This document shows, in pieces, positions 48,840-57,801 of a stretch of DNA of 64,000 nt (its first letter is position 1; the number at the start of each line of letters is the position of its first letter). This DNA is from Vittaforma corneae ATCC 50505 (taxonomy: Eukaryota; Microsporidia; Nosematidae), in contig NW_006889836.1 in NCBI RefSeq assembly GCF_000231115.1, forward strand, positions 1 to 64,000. Reading direction: 5' to 3'. The notes beneath the pieces are model-generated. The model searched no databases and had not been told where the DNA came from. It worked only from the letters and a program-made list of their open reading frames with translations. The translations under genes and the position numbers were made by a program.

Positions 48840-49775
48840 ATGAAAGTGAATATTTCGGATTTTTTTGTTGAAAACACAATTGTGTCAACAACTGAGCAGG
48901 ATGTGGTCTATGATTTGCCCAGGGACAAAGTACAGGAAGTTTGGGATAAGCTATCTGTTTACTACACTGAAAAATCGCAAGAAGAGAACAGGTCTGAGAT
49001 CTTAGTTGAGGATTTTTACAGGTTGCTGGCGCATGCCAAAGTTGAAAATGAAACAGCGGTTGAGGCATTTGGGCTAGTAAAGAGAAAGGTGTTGTCTTGT
49101 TATGAGGCGTCGGATGCCAAAGAGCAAAAGGTGAATATTAAAAGAGTTATTCTTGGCGATGTCATGAATATTTTGAAACAAAGAATGTCGGAACTATTAG
49201 AAAATATCGAGAAAGAAAAACAAATTTACTCCAGGCTAAGCATGATTAATGCAGATGTAAAGATAGTTGACGGATCATTGAGAGTTTGTACCACACCCTT
49301 CAGCTTTGTAACACTTGAGCAGATACTTGATGATAAAAATGAAGGATTAACATGCATTTTAAAGTATAAAAGCCGTGAATATAAGGGGCATTGTGCATAT
49401 CCAAAAGGTAAATTTTGCATCGTAGACATTGCAAGTCTTGAGGGAACGTTTAAAAGGCACAATGTGGAAATATCAATTAAGAATGAATTTGCAGATTCCA
49501 AACATCCGATATGTACAGCAATAATAAAAGAGCTGTGCAAAGGCACTAGTATTGATCTGATATTGAATAATGTACACGTACTACTTTCCCGATGGCATTT
49601 AGATGAGGTATGTAAGAATACTCTGCGAAAGTTCATAGTTCAAACAGATGCAAAGAAGCTGATAGATGGCTTCTCATCTGTGTTTTACGTCTTGACTGAT
49701 GTTAGTGTGATTAAAGTGTCAAGATCCGAATGTGATTTTTCAATACGTTTGAATGGTGTTGAAGTTTTCAACTAA
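48840..49775 (+). CDS. Uncharacterised 311-aa protein
   Basis: Not recognised. Helical first 135 residues with a coiled segment (MNILKQRMSELLENIEKEKQ, about 100-120), then a beta-rich second half with several short strands (ILKYKSREYKG, KFCIVDIASLEG). No membrane segment or signal peptide. No CCC near the ATG. The two-part layout suggests a complex subunit such as a kinetochore or Mediator protein, but I have no sequence support for that. Confidence 0.6.
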   Translation: MKVNISDFFVENTIVSTTEQDVVYDLPRDKVQEVWDKLSVYYTEKSQEENRSEILVEDFYRLLAHAKVENETAVEAFGLVKRKVLSCYEASDAKEQKVNIKRVILGDVMNILKQRMSELLENIEKEKQIYSRLSMINADVKIVDGSLRVCTTPFSFVTLEQILDDKNEGLTCILKYKSREYKGHCAYPKGKFCIVDIASLEGTFKRHNVEISIKNEFADSKHPICTAIIKELCKGTSIDLILNNVHVLLSRWHLDEVCKNTLRKFIVQTDAKKLIDGFSSVFYVLTDVSVIKVSRSECDFSIRLNGVEVFN

Positions 49776-50013
49776 CCTGAAATTAGATAAATTAAAAATT
49801 AATATGTGGCACTAACACCAGCGCCAAACCTCGAAACTTCAAAGCATAAGCATATTAAACTGAGATGATGTTTCATTGTAACATATTCTGCAATATAGGC
49901 CAATGCATTACGAACCCAACACTATCGTCTAGTCTACTTTATCGGTTTTACAAATCAAGCTGCACTTGTTTCCACTGTTTTTGATTGTTATTTCTTTTCC
50001 AAAATTATCCCTC

Positions 50014-51165
50014 ATGAAAAGACTAAAGCAGGATACTTCCGAACCAGAGATCACGTTCTATGATAGTCTGAATAGAGCCACTTTTAACTATGAAGAATTT
50101 AAAGAAAATGCACATTTAAGACTTAAAGTACTCAGGAGGCTCGAAAATAACATCAGAGACAATATATCAGTTAAAACCGCAGAGGAAGATTTAAATTCCC
50201 ACTTTTGTCTGAGATTGGTGTGTGCACAGTCAAAATGGAGCTCGAATTGGTTTGTTGTACAGGAAACTCAGCTTTTTAAGCATAAACTGCTACTTAACCC
50301 ATCAGAGTCGAGACGGTTCTTTTTGGAGAAGGTTTGGCCGCACTTAAACGTCACTAAATACATTGAACATTCAACTGTCTATGATCCAGACAGTCATAAC
50401 ATGCTAAATTTTACTGAAAAGGTTAAAGTGCACTTTACTAAATGCTCGGACATAATTCCAAAAAGAACGCACAATCTTAATTTTGGATATTTTGACATAG
50501 ACGATGAGGTTTTAGTTTCATTTTTAACTGAGACATTCAGAAAATGGCTTGAAAAACAGATGCATGAGTTGTATGAAAAGACAGTTATTGATTCTGATGA
50601 GCGATTGATTAATCTAAACAAGATGATCTTTTCGACCGAATCTTCCACAGAGGCATTGGCTATTGGTGATATCATGAAACTCAGTAATCTTTTTCCGCTT
50701 TGCATTAAGGGAATACTTGGAAGACTTAAAGCACAAAAGCATCTTAAATACCAGGATAGACAGACTCTTTGTCTGTTCTTTAAGGACATTGGCATGGGTT
50801 TGAATGAATGCATTGAGTTCTTCAAGTCTAATTTTGGCTGTACTCATGATCAGTTCAACAAAGAGTATCTTTATAATATTAGACACAACTATGGACTAGA
50901 GGGAAAGAGAGCAAATTATCATAGCTTTACATGCTCTAGAATTATTGGCTTTTCAAATGACGGGGTGAGTTTTGGATGTCCTTTTGTAAATAATCATGAT
51001 TTTGTAAAACTTAACAGCGATATTGAGGATTTGAACAAAGATGCTGTTAAGTGCTGTGGAAGGGTAGGTGCAAAAGTCATAGGAGAGGAACTAAAGAATT
51101 CATTTCAAACACCCGCTGACTACTTTAGAATTTTATTTAAAGAAAACCAATTAATGAACAAATAA
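50014..51165 (+). CDS. PRI2: DNA primase large subunit (PRI2)
   Basis: 383 aa; with the catalytic subunit and polymerase alpha it starts DNA chains. The N-terminal half carries SHFCLRLVCAQSKWSSNWF and the YFDIDDEVLV block. The C-terminal 4Fe-4S domain has all four cysteines: C230 (LFPLCIKG), C307 (HSFTCSRII), C322 (FGCPF) and C347 or C348 (VKCCGR), plus the HNYGLEGKRANYHSF segment that binds the template and initiating NTP. It is shorter than yeast (528 aa). The start is at MKRLKQD after CCCTC; the longer frame from 49966 lacks the motif. Confidence 0.93.
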   Translation: MKRLKQDTSEPEITFYDSLNRATFNYEEFKENAHLRLKVLRRLENNIRDNISVKTAEEDLNSHFCLRLVCAQSKWSSNWFVVQETQLFKHKLLLNPSESRRFFLEKVWPHLNVTKYIEHSTVYDPDSHNMLNFTEKVKVHFTKCSDIIPKRTHNLNFGYFDIDDEVLVSFLTETFRKWLEKQMHELYEKTVIDSDERLINLNKMIFSTESSTEALAIGDIMKLSNLFPLCIKGILGRLKAQKHLKYQDRQTLCLFFKDIGMGLNECIEFFKSNFGCTHDQFNKEYLYNIRHNYGLEGKRANYHSFTCSRIIGFSNDGVSFGCPFVNNHDFVKLNSDIEDLNKDAVKCCGRVGAKVIGEELKNSFQTPADYFRILFKENQLMNK

Positions 51166-51330
51166 ATTCAAGTTCTGTTAACATGTCATTTTTGGTGAGC
51201 TGTGGTATTTAAAGTATTTCCTGATTAGTTTATATTATGCATCTTTCCTGTATCAGTTTTTATTAAACGTGCAGGAGATGGCTGAATCGTAGACAAAGAT
51301 AAGATAAGCATCCATGGCAATGTTGTTTAT

Positions 51331-53222
51331 TCAAATTAAAAGTACTAAGTCTTTGGATACTTTTGATGCACACTCCTCATTCAGGTCTAAAGCTCCACAA
51401 AGTTTAAATAGGTGCTTGGCCATGAATTTATCATTTGCAGATCTAACGGTCTCAATGGCTTTTGCAAAGAGCTTTTCAATAACAAACTTATAAGGCCTCA
51501 TATCAATATTCTGATCGAAAAGCACTGTTTGCCTCAGATTGGAAACAGAGGGATTCTTGACAAATTTATAAAATCCATACATGTTTTTCAATTCGTCACT
51601 GTCTTTTGATATTTTCTCTTTAAGGTACTTCTCGACAATTTCTTGATCGACAGTTCCGTCAATCAATATGGCCTCTTCAGTTGCATCTCTTAATGTTTGA
51701 ATCATAGTCAAGTCATCAATAATGCTGTATAGTTGAATAATCTTATTTCTGTCTCCCATTTCTCTGAGTCTTTGAAGAACCTTTGAAGAAAGCTTATAAT
51801 CAAGAAAGAATTCAACGGTAGTGTTTTTCTCCGAGGGCTTGCCAAGAATATCGAAGAGCTCAAACTTGATGATGTAGTCAGGAACAACGTCATAGTATTC
51901 GCTGTGACTCTTGAGCATTTCAATCAGCTTGACTTTGTATTCCTTAGTAGACAGTCTTGTAACGATATTAAAGAGGAAGTTTAGGAATATAGGGCTGATT
52001 GCAAATGGCTGTTCAGAGATAGAAGCAAGACTCACAGTTGAAGAGCTGTCCTCAACCAATCTTCTTGTTCTCAATTGTGATCTTGTTATGAGGTTTGATG
52101 AGTCAAAGACATTTGTGGAATGAACTTCTTCGCCTGCTTGGTCCAGATTCTGCTCAAGACATAGCTCCCTTAACAGGAAGAACTTTGGGATAACTCCAAA
52201 GTCTGATTTCAGTAGAATGTCGATGGCTTTGCTATACTTTTTGGCAAACAAAGATATCATAAACTTGATTTTATCGCTTTCAAAAATCTCAATATCGTTT
52301 TTGAAATTCTTTTTAGTGACCAGCCTGAGCCAGATGTAATCTTCTGCGGTATTTATGACCAGCCCGTCACTTTTTGCCCTCTCGTCTGCTAGCTCAAACA
52401 GGAATTTTTTAAATTTATCATCACTTTTAAGATTTACTACGAAATTGGGCTTTCTGCCTGCAAGATACCCATTGAAAACAGTCTTAAATCTCTGAGACAT
52501 GAATTCAAAAAATATTTCAAATTCTGATAACAGACTGAGCAGCAGATCAGTCCTACCAATTCTGAAAAATGTGAAGGCTTCGGCCCACAAGTATCTTGAT
52601 TCGTATATTTCAATTCGATACTCTTCCCCGTTAAATCGCATCTTTACAAATCCCTAACAATATTCTTCAGTGCATTGTCATCAACAGTATTGGTCTTCGT
52701 GTCGATATGGAGATCTGCTGGACGATTTTGAATGTAGAATTTTACAACGTGCCTCATGTATGAGCTCTGCAGAAATACCAAAGGTTCTATCTTTTGATTT
52801 ATAAATGAGTACATATCAAAGAGGAAATCATCCTTGAATGTACTTTGCGACGGCCTCAACAAAAACAACTGTTCTATGTCCTTCAAATTTCCAATTTTAT
52901 TTGCATAGACCTTCTGGTCGTTTTCGATTTTCAATTCTTTAATTTTTTTATTTACAGCCTTGCTAAAATCAGCAAACAATTGCAGCTCAAAGTCGATACT
53001 CTTCTCCTTGAGCTTTTCGTGTAAAAATCCTTCAAGAATAGAGTCAAGATCGAGTGTCTCATGAGCTGTGCCTAAGAGCTTAGAAAAGGATGTGCTGATC
53101 ACACCATGGGAATAGTCCCTGTATTTAGACTGCTTTGTTTTTAGTAAAGCAATTAAATGAGTGTAGTTGTTAATTCTATAGGGCTTGACGATGAATGGCG
53201 CCCAGTGCAAGTGTTCCTCCAT
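51331..53222 (-). CDS. NIC96: Nucleoporin NIC96/NUP93, split by one frameshift
   Basis: Inner-ring nuclear pore scaffold. The first frame (53222-52644, 192 aa) has the N-terminal helical part. The second (52641-51331) has YESRYLWAEAFTFFRIGRTD (family: WAMIYFCLRCG) and NTAEDYIWLRLV (family: EDYLWxxL). Adding one T on the coding strand at the run 52648-52650 joins them in one frame (...NIVRDFVKMRFNG...), giving about 630 aa. That is shorter than Nup93 (about 820 aa). The start follows AAATTTGACCC directly. The single short-run break points to sequence error. Confidence 0.72.
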
Positions 53223-53235
53223 GGGTCAAATTTTT
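53223..53235 (-). promoter_or_regulatory. AAATTT + CCC start-site motif of NIC96
   Basis: On the minus strand AAAAATTTGACCC directly precedes the ATG. It faces the CCT2 promoter. Confidence 0.6.
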
Positions 53236-53372
53236 AGAGCGAATGTATTAGCAGTAAATCAAGTGTTTTCTGCACAAGCCGTATTCACTGCTATTCTATA
53301 CTTCAGTACGTTTACAAGTTTAAGCTATGTCTTGGCAGTATAAATCTTTTCATATTTTTGAAATCTTCACCC

Positions 53373-54900
53373 ATGGATCTCTACAGCCACCAGAACGCAG
53401 GAAATGTAGAAGAGAGGAAGGACGATGCGTTGAGAACAATTAGAAGCGGAATAAACTTGGTGGGAGACATTCTGAAGACTACGCTTGGTCCCAAAGGTAG
53501 TCTGAAGGTCATTCATGGGAAGGAAACATCGGTGACTAACGATGGCGCATTTATATTGAAGAATCTCATGATCGATAGTGCAAGTGCAAAGATCATTATT
53601 AATAGTAGTATAAATCAAGATTGGGAAGAGGGGGATGGAACCACTAGCATTGCTGTTCTTGTGTCCCTACTCTTGAAGGAAGCTTATCAGCTGAGCATTC
53701 ATTCTACAAAAATAATAAAAGGATTTTCATTAGCTCTTGCAAGATGCCTGGATCTGCTAAATAAGAGAAAATTTACACCAAAGCCAGAAGATATTCGCAA
53801 TTTAGTCAAAACCACCTTAAATAGTAAGGTATTATCTAACAGCCTGGATGTTTTTATCGATATTTGTATTAAAGCTGTTGAAATGTCCGAGGATATAACA
53901 TTGGTTGAAATCATCAAGCTCGAAGGAGATCTTTCGGAAAGTCTTATTGTTGATGGAATTGTGCTAAACAAAAGCATTGATATAGCTCTTGAAAATCCAA
54001 GGATACTTATTGCAAATACCTCCATGGATCACGACAAGATAAAAATTTTCAGTTCCAAGGTTAATGTGGAAAGCATTAAGGAATTAGAAAGAATAGAACT
54101 AGCAGAGAAAGCAAAGATGATCTCTAAAATAGATGCAATGTGTCGTGCCTCCTTCGATTTGTTTATTAACAGGCAGATCATCTATGACTATCCTTTACAG
54201 CTATTGAAAAATAAAGGGCTGTCTGTTATTGAGCATGCTGATTTTGATGGTGTTGAAAGACTTAACAAGGTGCTAGGCGGAAATCTTTTGTCAAGCTTTG
54301 AGGGCATCAAAGAATCTGACTTTGGAACATGTCAAAAGGTTACTACAGTTAATATTAAGGGACACAAAATGGTAAAGTTCGAAGGCATTAAAAAAGGGCG
54401 CATCTACCATTGTTATTTGCGGAAGTTCTAAGGAAATGCTTGATGAAGCGGAAAGATCTGTCCATGATGCCCTCTGTGTTTTGAAAAGAATTAAAGAGAG
54501 TCCAAATTGTCTGTATGGTGGCGGATGTACTGAAACTGCACTTGCACTTGAGCTGTCAAAGTTTGCTCTAGAAGTCAAAACGAAAGAGTCAGAGGCTATT
54601 GAGTGCTTTTCTAGAGCACTATTGAGCATTCCCAAGATTCTTGCAGACAACTGTGGATTTGATGGCGATGAAGCCAAGTCTTTATTGAAAAATGATCATG
54701 CCTATCGCCGCACTACCTACGGTGTTAATGTAGAAAATGGGAAGACATGCTGTATGAGGGAAAAGGGTGTGATTGAAGGCTTTGAGATGAAAAGGAGAGT
54801 GATAATGGCAGCATGCGAAACAGCACAAGCTATTTTGAAAATTGATGGCCTTGTTACATGCAAGCCCAGGGAAAGATCGCACGATCATGGATGCCATTAA
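53373..54900 (+). CDS. CCT2: CCT chaperonin subunit beta (CCT2), one frameshift
   Basis: Group II chaperonin subunit. First frame: GDILKTTLGPKGSLKVI, TNDGAFILKNL, GDGTTSIAVL, MDHDKIKIFSSKVNV, FINRQIIYDYPLQLL and IEHADFDGVERL, all beta-subunit-like. Second frame: LDEAERSVHDALCVLKR, CLYGGGCTETALALE, IPKILADNCGFDGDE and the end DHGCH (human DHHPC). An extra A in the run of six at 54390-54395 causes the break; with five, the text reads KKGASTIVICGSSKEM. The repaired length is about 508 aa, normal. The start follows CCC directly (cccATGG). Confidence 0.92.
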
Positions 54901-55014
54901 ATTTATATTTTTGGTTAATCTTAGACATTTTTGTGAAAATCTACAACTATAGCATTCCTCTCTTTTTTCTGTTCTCTGGGATCACTGTTGAATGTATTTT
55001 TGTTCTCTCCCTGA

Positions 55015-55659
55015 ATGGAAAATTTAGAAGACGACAATACCAAGATTTTCCTGAACAAGAAGGGATTGAGAAACATGCCTCCTATCTCAAGTGAAGTGAA
55101 GCATTTGGAGGCTAGGAGAAACATGATAGAAAGCTTGGCTTTTCCCAGATATTCAGAACTTGAGTATTTGGACGTTTCAGATAATGTAATAAGCTCTATG
55201 AATCCCATTTCAGGACTTAAAAAGTTAAAGATTCTTGATATGGGTTATAATTTAATTCAACACATACCAAAGCTTGAGCTGCCATCCCTAAACGAGCTGT
55301 ATCTGATGTCAAATGATATCTGCAGGATCGAAAATATGGATTTTGAAGAATTAACAAAATGTGATCTGGCAAACAACGAACTCAAAACATTGGATGGCAT
55401 TAGGTGTTTGAAGCTTGAAGAGGGATATTTTGGTGCCAACCATATAAGTTGCATTCCTGATTTGAAGCATCTACAACAGTTGAAAATTTTAGATCTACAG
55501 TACAATAAGTTGGACGAGGTTGATTGTACTCTACTTCCAAGGAGTATTGAAGTGTTGCTTTTAAACAACAACAAGGGACTGACAAAGCTACACAACTTAG
55601 ATTATCTTGGAAACTTAAAATTACTTGGAATCAAGAATACAAAGGTCGCTGGGGACTAA
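55015..55659 (+). CDS. SDS22: SDS22-like leucine-rich repeat protein
   Basis: 214 aa with about eight 22-residue SDS22-type LRRs (ELEYLDVSDNVISSM, KLKILDMGYNLIQHI, SLNELYLMSNDICRI, QLKILDLQYNKLDEV, SIEVLLLNNNKG). SDS22 binds and matures protein phosphatase 1 and is common in Microsporidia. It is shorter than yeast Sds22 (338 aa) and lacks an obvious C-terminal cap. Other SDS22-type LRR proteins (U2A', LRRC proteins) are possible. Start follows CCCTGA. Confidence 0.7.
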   Translation: MENLEDDNTKIFLNKKGLRNMPPISSEVKHLEARRNMIESLAFPRYSELEYLDVSDNVISSMNPISGLKKLKILDMGYNLIQHIPKLELPSLNELYLMSNDICRIENMDFEELTKCDLANNELKTLDGIRCLKLEEGYFGANHISCIPDLKHLQQLKILDLQYNKLDEVDCTLLPRSIEVLLLNNNKGLTKLHNLDYLGNLKLLGIKNTKVAGD

Positions 55660-55806
55660 ATTAGATGGGAGATTTGAAATTTGGTAAATTAATGAGGTAT
55701 TAAATGTAAACCAAATATACAATGTTGTGCAAGTTTCATTTAATGATGTAATGCTATTTTTATACCTAGCTTCTTACTTTGCACAGATGTTTTTATCAAT
55801 GTAGAC

Positions 55807-56040
55807 TCATTGTCTCTTTTGATAGAGTTTTTTTTCACCTGCAAAGTACATTCCAACTTTGAATCCTAATTTGTTGTAAAAGTGATTCTTGCTTGTTCTT
55901 AATGTTTCATTTGTATTGCAATGGGAATCAAAGAGACCCTTTTGCTGCACCGGATGCTCATAGGCTATGTTTGTCAATGTAAAATCTGTTGGATGTAATT
56001 TGAAGTGATTTTCGTCTTCTGAGCTTGACCAGCCAGGCAT
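55807..56040 (-). CDS. Small orphan protein (77 aa)
   Basis: The frame from the ATG after TTCCCC reads MPGWSSSEDENHFKLHPTDF, then a polar body and a Lys/Arg-rich end (GEKKLYQKRQ). The start motif and balanced composition support a real gene. I recognise no family. It is convergent with the LRR gene (147 nt apart). Confidence 0.5.
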   Translation of the reverse strand: MPGWSSSEDENHFKLHPTDFTLTNIAYEHPVQQKGLFDSHCNTNETLRTSKNHFYNKLGFKVGMYFAGEKKLYQKRQ

Positions 56041-56382
56041 GGGGAATGAAAGGGATGCATGATGAAATAGCAGCAGCATTGGAGTAGCAAAGCCAGGGAT
56101 CCAATAACTTGGAATTTTAAAATGTATCTTAGAGGATAGCTAATGCTGAGGAATTATCTACTTTATTTACCATCAAGACAGCAATATAATACAAGCATAT
56201 CACTGCATAGTTAAGCAGCGCACTGCAGTGGCACAGCACTACAAGCACAGTCATCATTAGCAATATGCCGGCTGGACAATGAAGAGACGTAACACTTTAA
56301 AACACAAAAACAATTATCTCGCGAGAGAACCAAAAACTACAACAAACAAAGTGAAAACACTTCACCACAATACTATATTTAT
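56041..56382. other. Spacer between 77-aa gene and histone H4
   Basis: About 340 bp, downstream of H4. It contains no histone-type stem-loop that I can see and no other gene. Confidence 0.4.
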
Positions 56383-56682
56383 TTAGAATCCCATATACTT
56401 AGTTCCTAATCTCTTCAGGGCATATATAACATCCTGACAGTTAATTGTCTTTCTCTTGCTGTGTGAGCAGTAGATTCTACAGCTGTCCAAGAGTGTGGTG
56501 AGATAGTTGACTGCTGCATCATTGACTTCTGGGAAGCAGCCAGCACCCACTCTAGGTACACCTGCCCTACGAGCGAGTCTCCTGATTGCTGGTCCACTGA
56601 TTTTGCTGCTGCTTGATGGTTGCTTTCTGTGTCGCTTTGCAACACCCTTTGCTCCTTTTGCTCCCTTACCGCGTCCTGCCAT
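56383..56682 (-). CDS. HHF1: Divergent histone H4
   Basis: 99 aa (usual 102-103). The tail MAGRGKGAKGAKGVAKRHRK keeps H4 lysines and the KRHRK patch, and GPAIRRLARRAGVPR and KRKTINCQDVIYALKRLGTKYMGF match H4. The middle, from [30 protein letters not shown] in ordinary H4, is changed to GAGCFPEVNDAAVNYLTT and LDSCRIYCSHS. The start follows ACCCCA; the longer frame with an N-terminal extension is rejected. It is divergent from H3, with a shared 597-bp control region. Confidence 0.9.
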   Translation of the reverse strand: MAGRGKGAKGAKGVAKRHRKQPSSSSKISGPAIRRLARRAGVPRVGAGCFPEVNDAAVNYLTTLLDSCRIYCSHSKRKTINCQDVIYALKRLGTKYMGF

Positions 56683-56730
56683 TGGGGTTCCCAATTTTTC
56701 TGTATTTATAATTTTTGGAGGGATATTTTT

Positions 56731-56739
56731 GCGGGAAAT
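56731..56739 (-). promoter_or_regulatory. E2F-like site 1 (H4 promoter)
   Basis: GCGGGAAAT on the plus strand, ATTTCCCGC on the H4 strand, 49 nt upstream of the H4 ATG. It fits the E2F consensus TTTSSCGC. Confidence 0.5.
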
Positions 56740-56748
56740 GGGCTGTTT

Positions 56749-56760
56749 GGCGGGAAATGG
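56749..56760 (-). promoter_or_regulatory. E2F-like site 2 (H4 promoter)
   Basis: GGCGGGAAATGG, the same core as site 1 plus one base, 67-78 nt upstream of the H4 ATG. Confidence 0.5.
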
Positions 56761-57237
56761 ATCTTCCAAGGGCTATTTGCCTCCTGATGGTGAAGAGATG
56801 TTGTGTAATTTTTGAGAGAAGCGCATAAAATCAAAAAATTAAAAATAGATAAAACCCGAAAAGAATGCAGATTTTGGACTTAAAAATAAGCTATAAATAA
56901 ATTTAGACAGTTCAAGATCTACATCATCTAAGACAAGAGATTTTATACTTTTGGTTATTGGTCAAAGACCGGTATAAATGGTGGCACTTAACTAAAATTG
57001 GCAAATGAGTCCTGACAGTCTTCACTGTGCCTGTTTGGAGAGCTATTGCTAGTTTTCCACACGATAAGCTATGTGATATTAAAGACAGCCGTGTTGAAAA
57101 TACAGCGAGGATGAGAAATATTGCCGATCTAACATGGCTTCGGCATGATCTTATCTGTAAATTCTTAGATAAATGTTCTAAAATTTACTCATTCCTACTC
57201 ACAAATTCTAAAAGGAAAATTGGAAATGGAGGGAAAG

Positions 57238-57246
57238 TTTCCCGCC
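57238..57246 (+). promoter_or_regulatory. E2F-like site 3 (H3 promoter)
   Basis: TTTCCCGCC, 34 nt upstream of the H3 ATG. It is the exact reverse complement of the GGCGGGAAA core of site 2, and is in the same orientation relative to its gene. Confidence 0.55.
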
Positions 57247-57279
57247 TAAAACTACTTAAACACTTTTCATTCCAACCCC

Positions 57280-57687
57280 ATGGCTAGAGTTAAGCAACTT
57301 GAAGTTAGAGCAGGTGGTAAAAAACCAGCAAGAGTAGCCACAGGAAAATCTACGCCCAGTACTCTCTCACAGACAAAGACTAAGTTTAGACCTGGCGCAG
57401 TGGCACTCAGAGAGATACGAAAATACCAGAAGTCCAGTGATCTTCTCATACGAAAGAGACCATTCCAAAGACTAGTTAGGCATTTGACATCTTTCAACGA
57501 TGAACTGAGATTCCAGTCAGCAGCATTGGTTATTTTCCAGGAGGCTGCAGAGAATTTCTTAACAGGTCTCCTTGAAGATGCATATAGATGTGCTGTGCAT
57601 GCAAAGAGGGTAACTCTGCTTCCTAGAGATATTGTGCTTGTTTATAAAATCAAGTATTCAAAGTATTTTAATACCGCGATGGTCTGA
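57280..57687 (+). CDS. HHT1: Divergent histone H3
   Basis: 135 aa. The core has [49 protein letters not shown] and [12 protein letters not shown]. Gln in PFQRLVR and the short loop 1 are those of canonical H3, not CENP-A. The tail [20 protein letters not shown] keeps K4 but T3 is Val and the ARKS motif with K9 is gone; the second motif is GKSTPS. The C-terminus [16 protein letters not shown] replaces LARRIRGERA. The start follows ACCCC directly. It pairs with divergent H4. Confidence 0.92.
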   Translation: MARVKQLEVRAGGKKPARVATGKSTPSTLSQTKTKFRPGAVALREIRKYQKSSDLLIRKRPFQRLVRHLTSFNDELRFQSAALVIFQEAAENFLTGLLEDAYRCAVHAKRVTLLPRDIVLVYKIKYSKYFNTAMV

Positions 57688-57801
57688 TGAGTAAATAAAT
57701 ATCTTGTGATATGGCTGACAACATCTTATGTTGTATATTCAATGAATCACACTCATCAAAATAGTCAGCGATACCACCATTTGCTTGGTGAAGTATGCTG
57801 T

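Larger units (their letters stand above)
56683..57279. promoter_or_regulatory. Shared H4/H3 divergent control region
   Basis: 597 bp between the start codons of H4 (-) and H3 (+). It holds three copies of the E2F-type octamer (two near H4, one near H3, listed separately), AATTTTT elements next to H4, and CCCC at both starts. Confidence 0.6.

Noticed and set aside
57280..57687. H3 gene as the centromeric variant CENP-A
   Set aside because: It keeps Gln in PFQRLVR and has no loop-1 insertion. Both are canonical H3 features.
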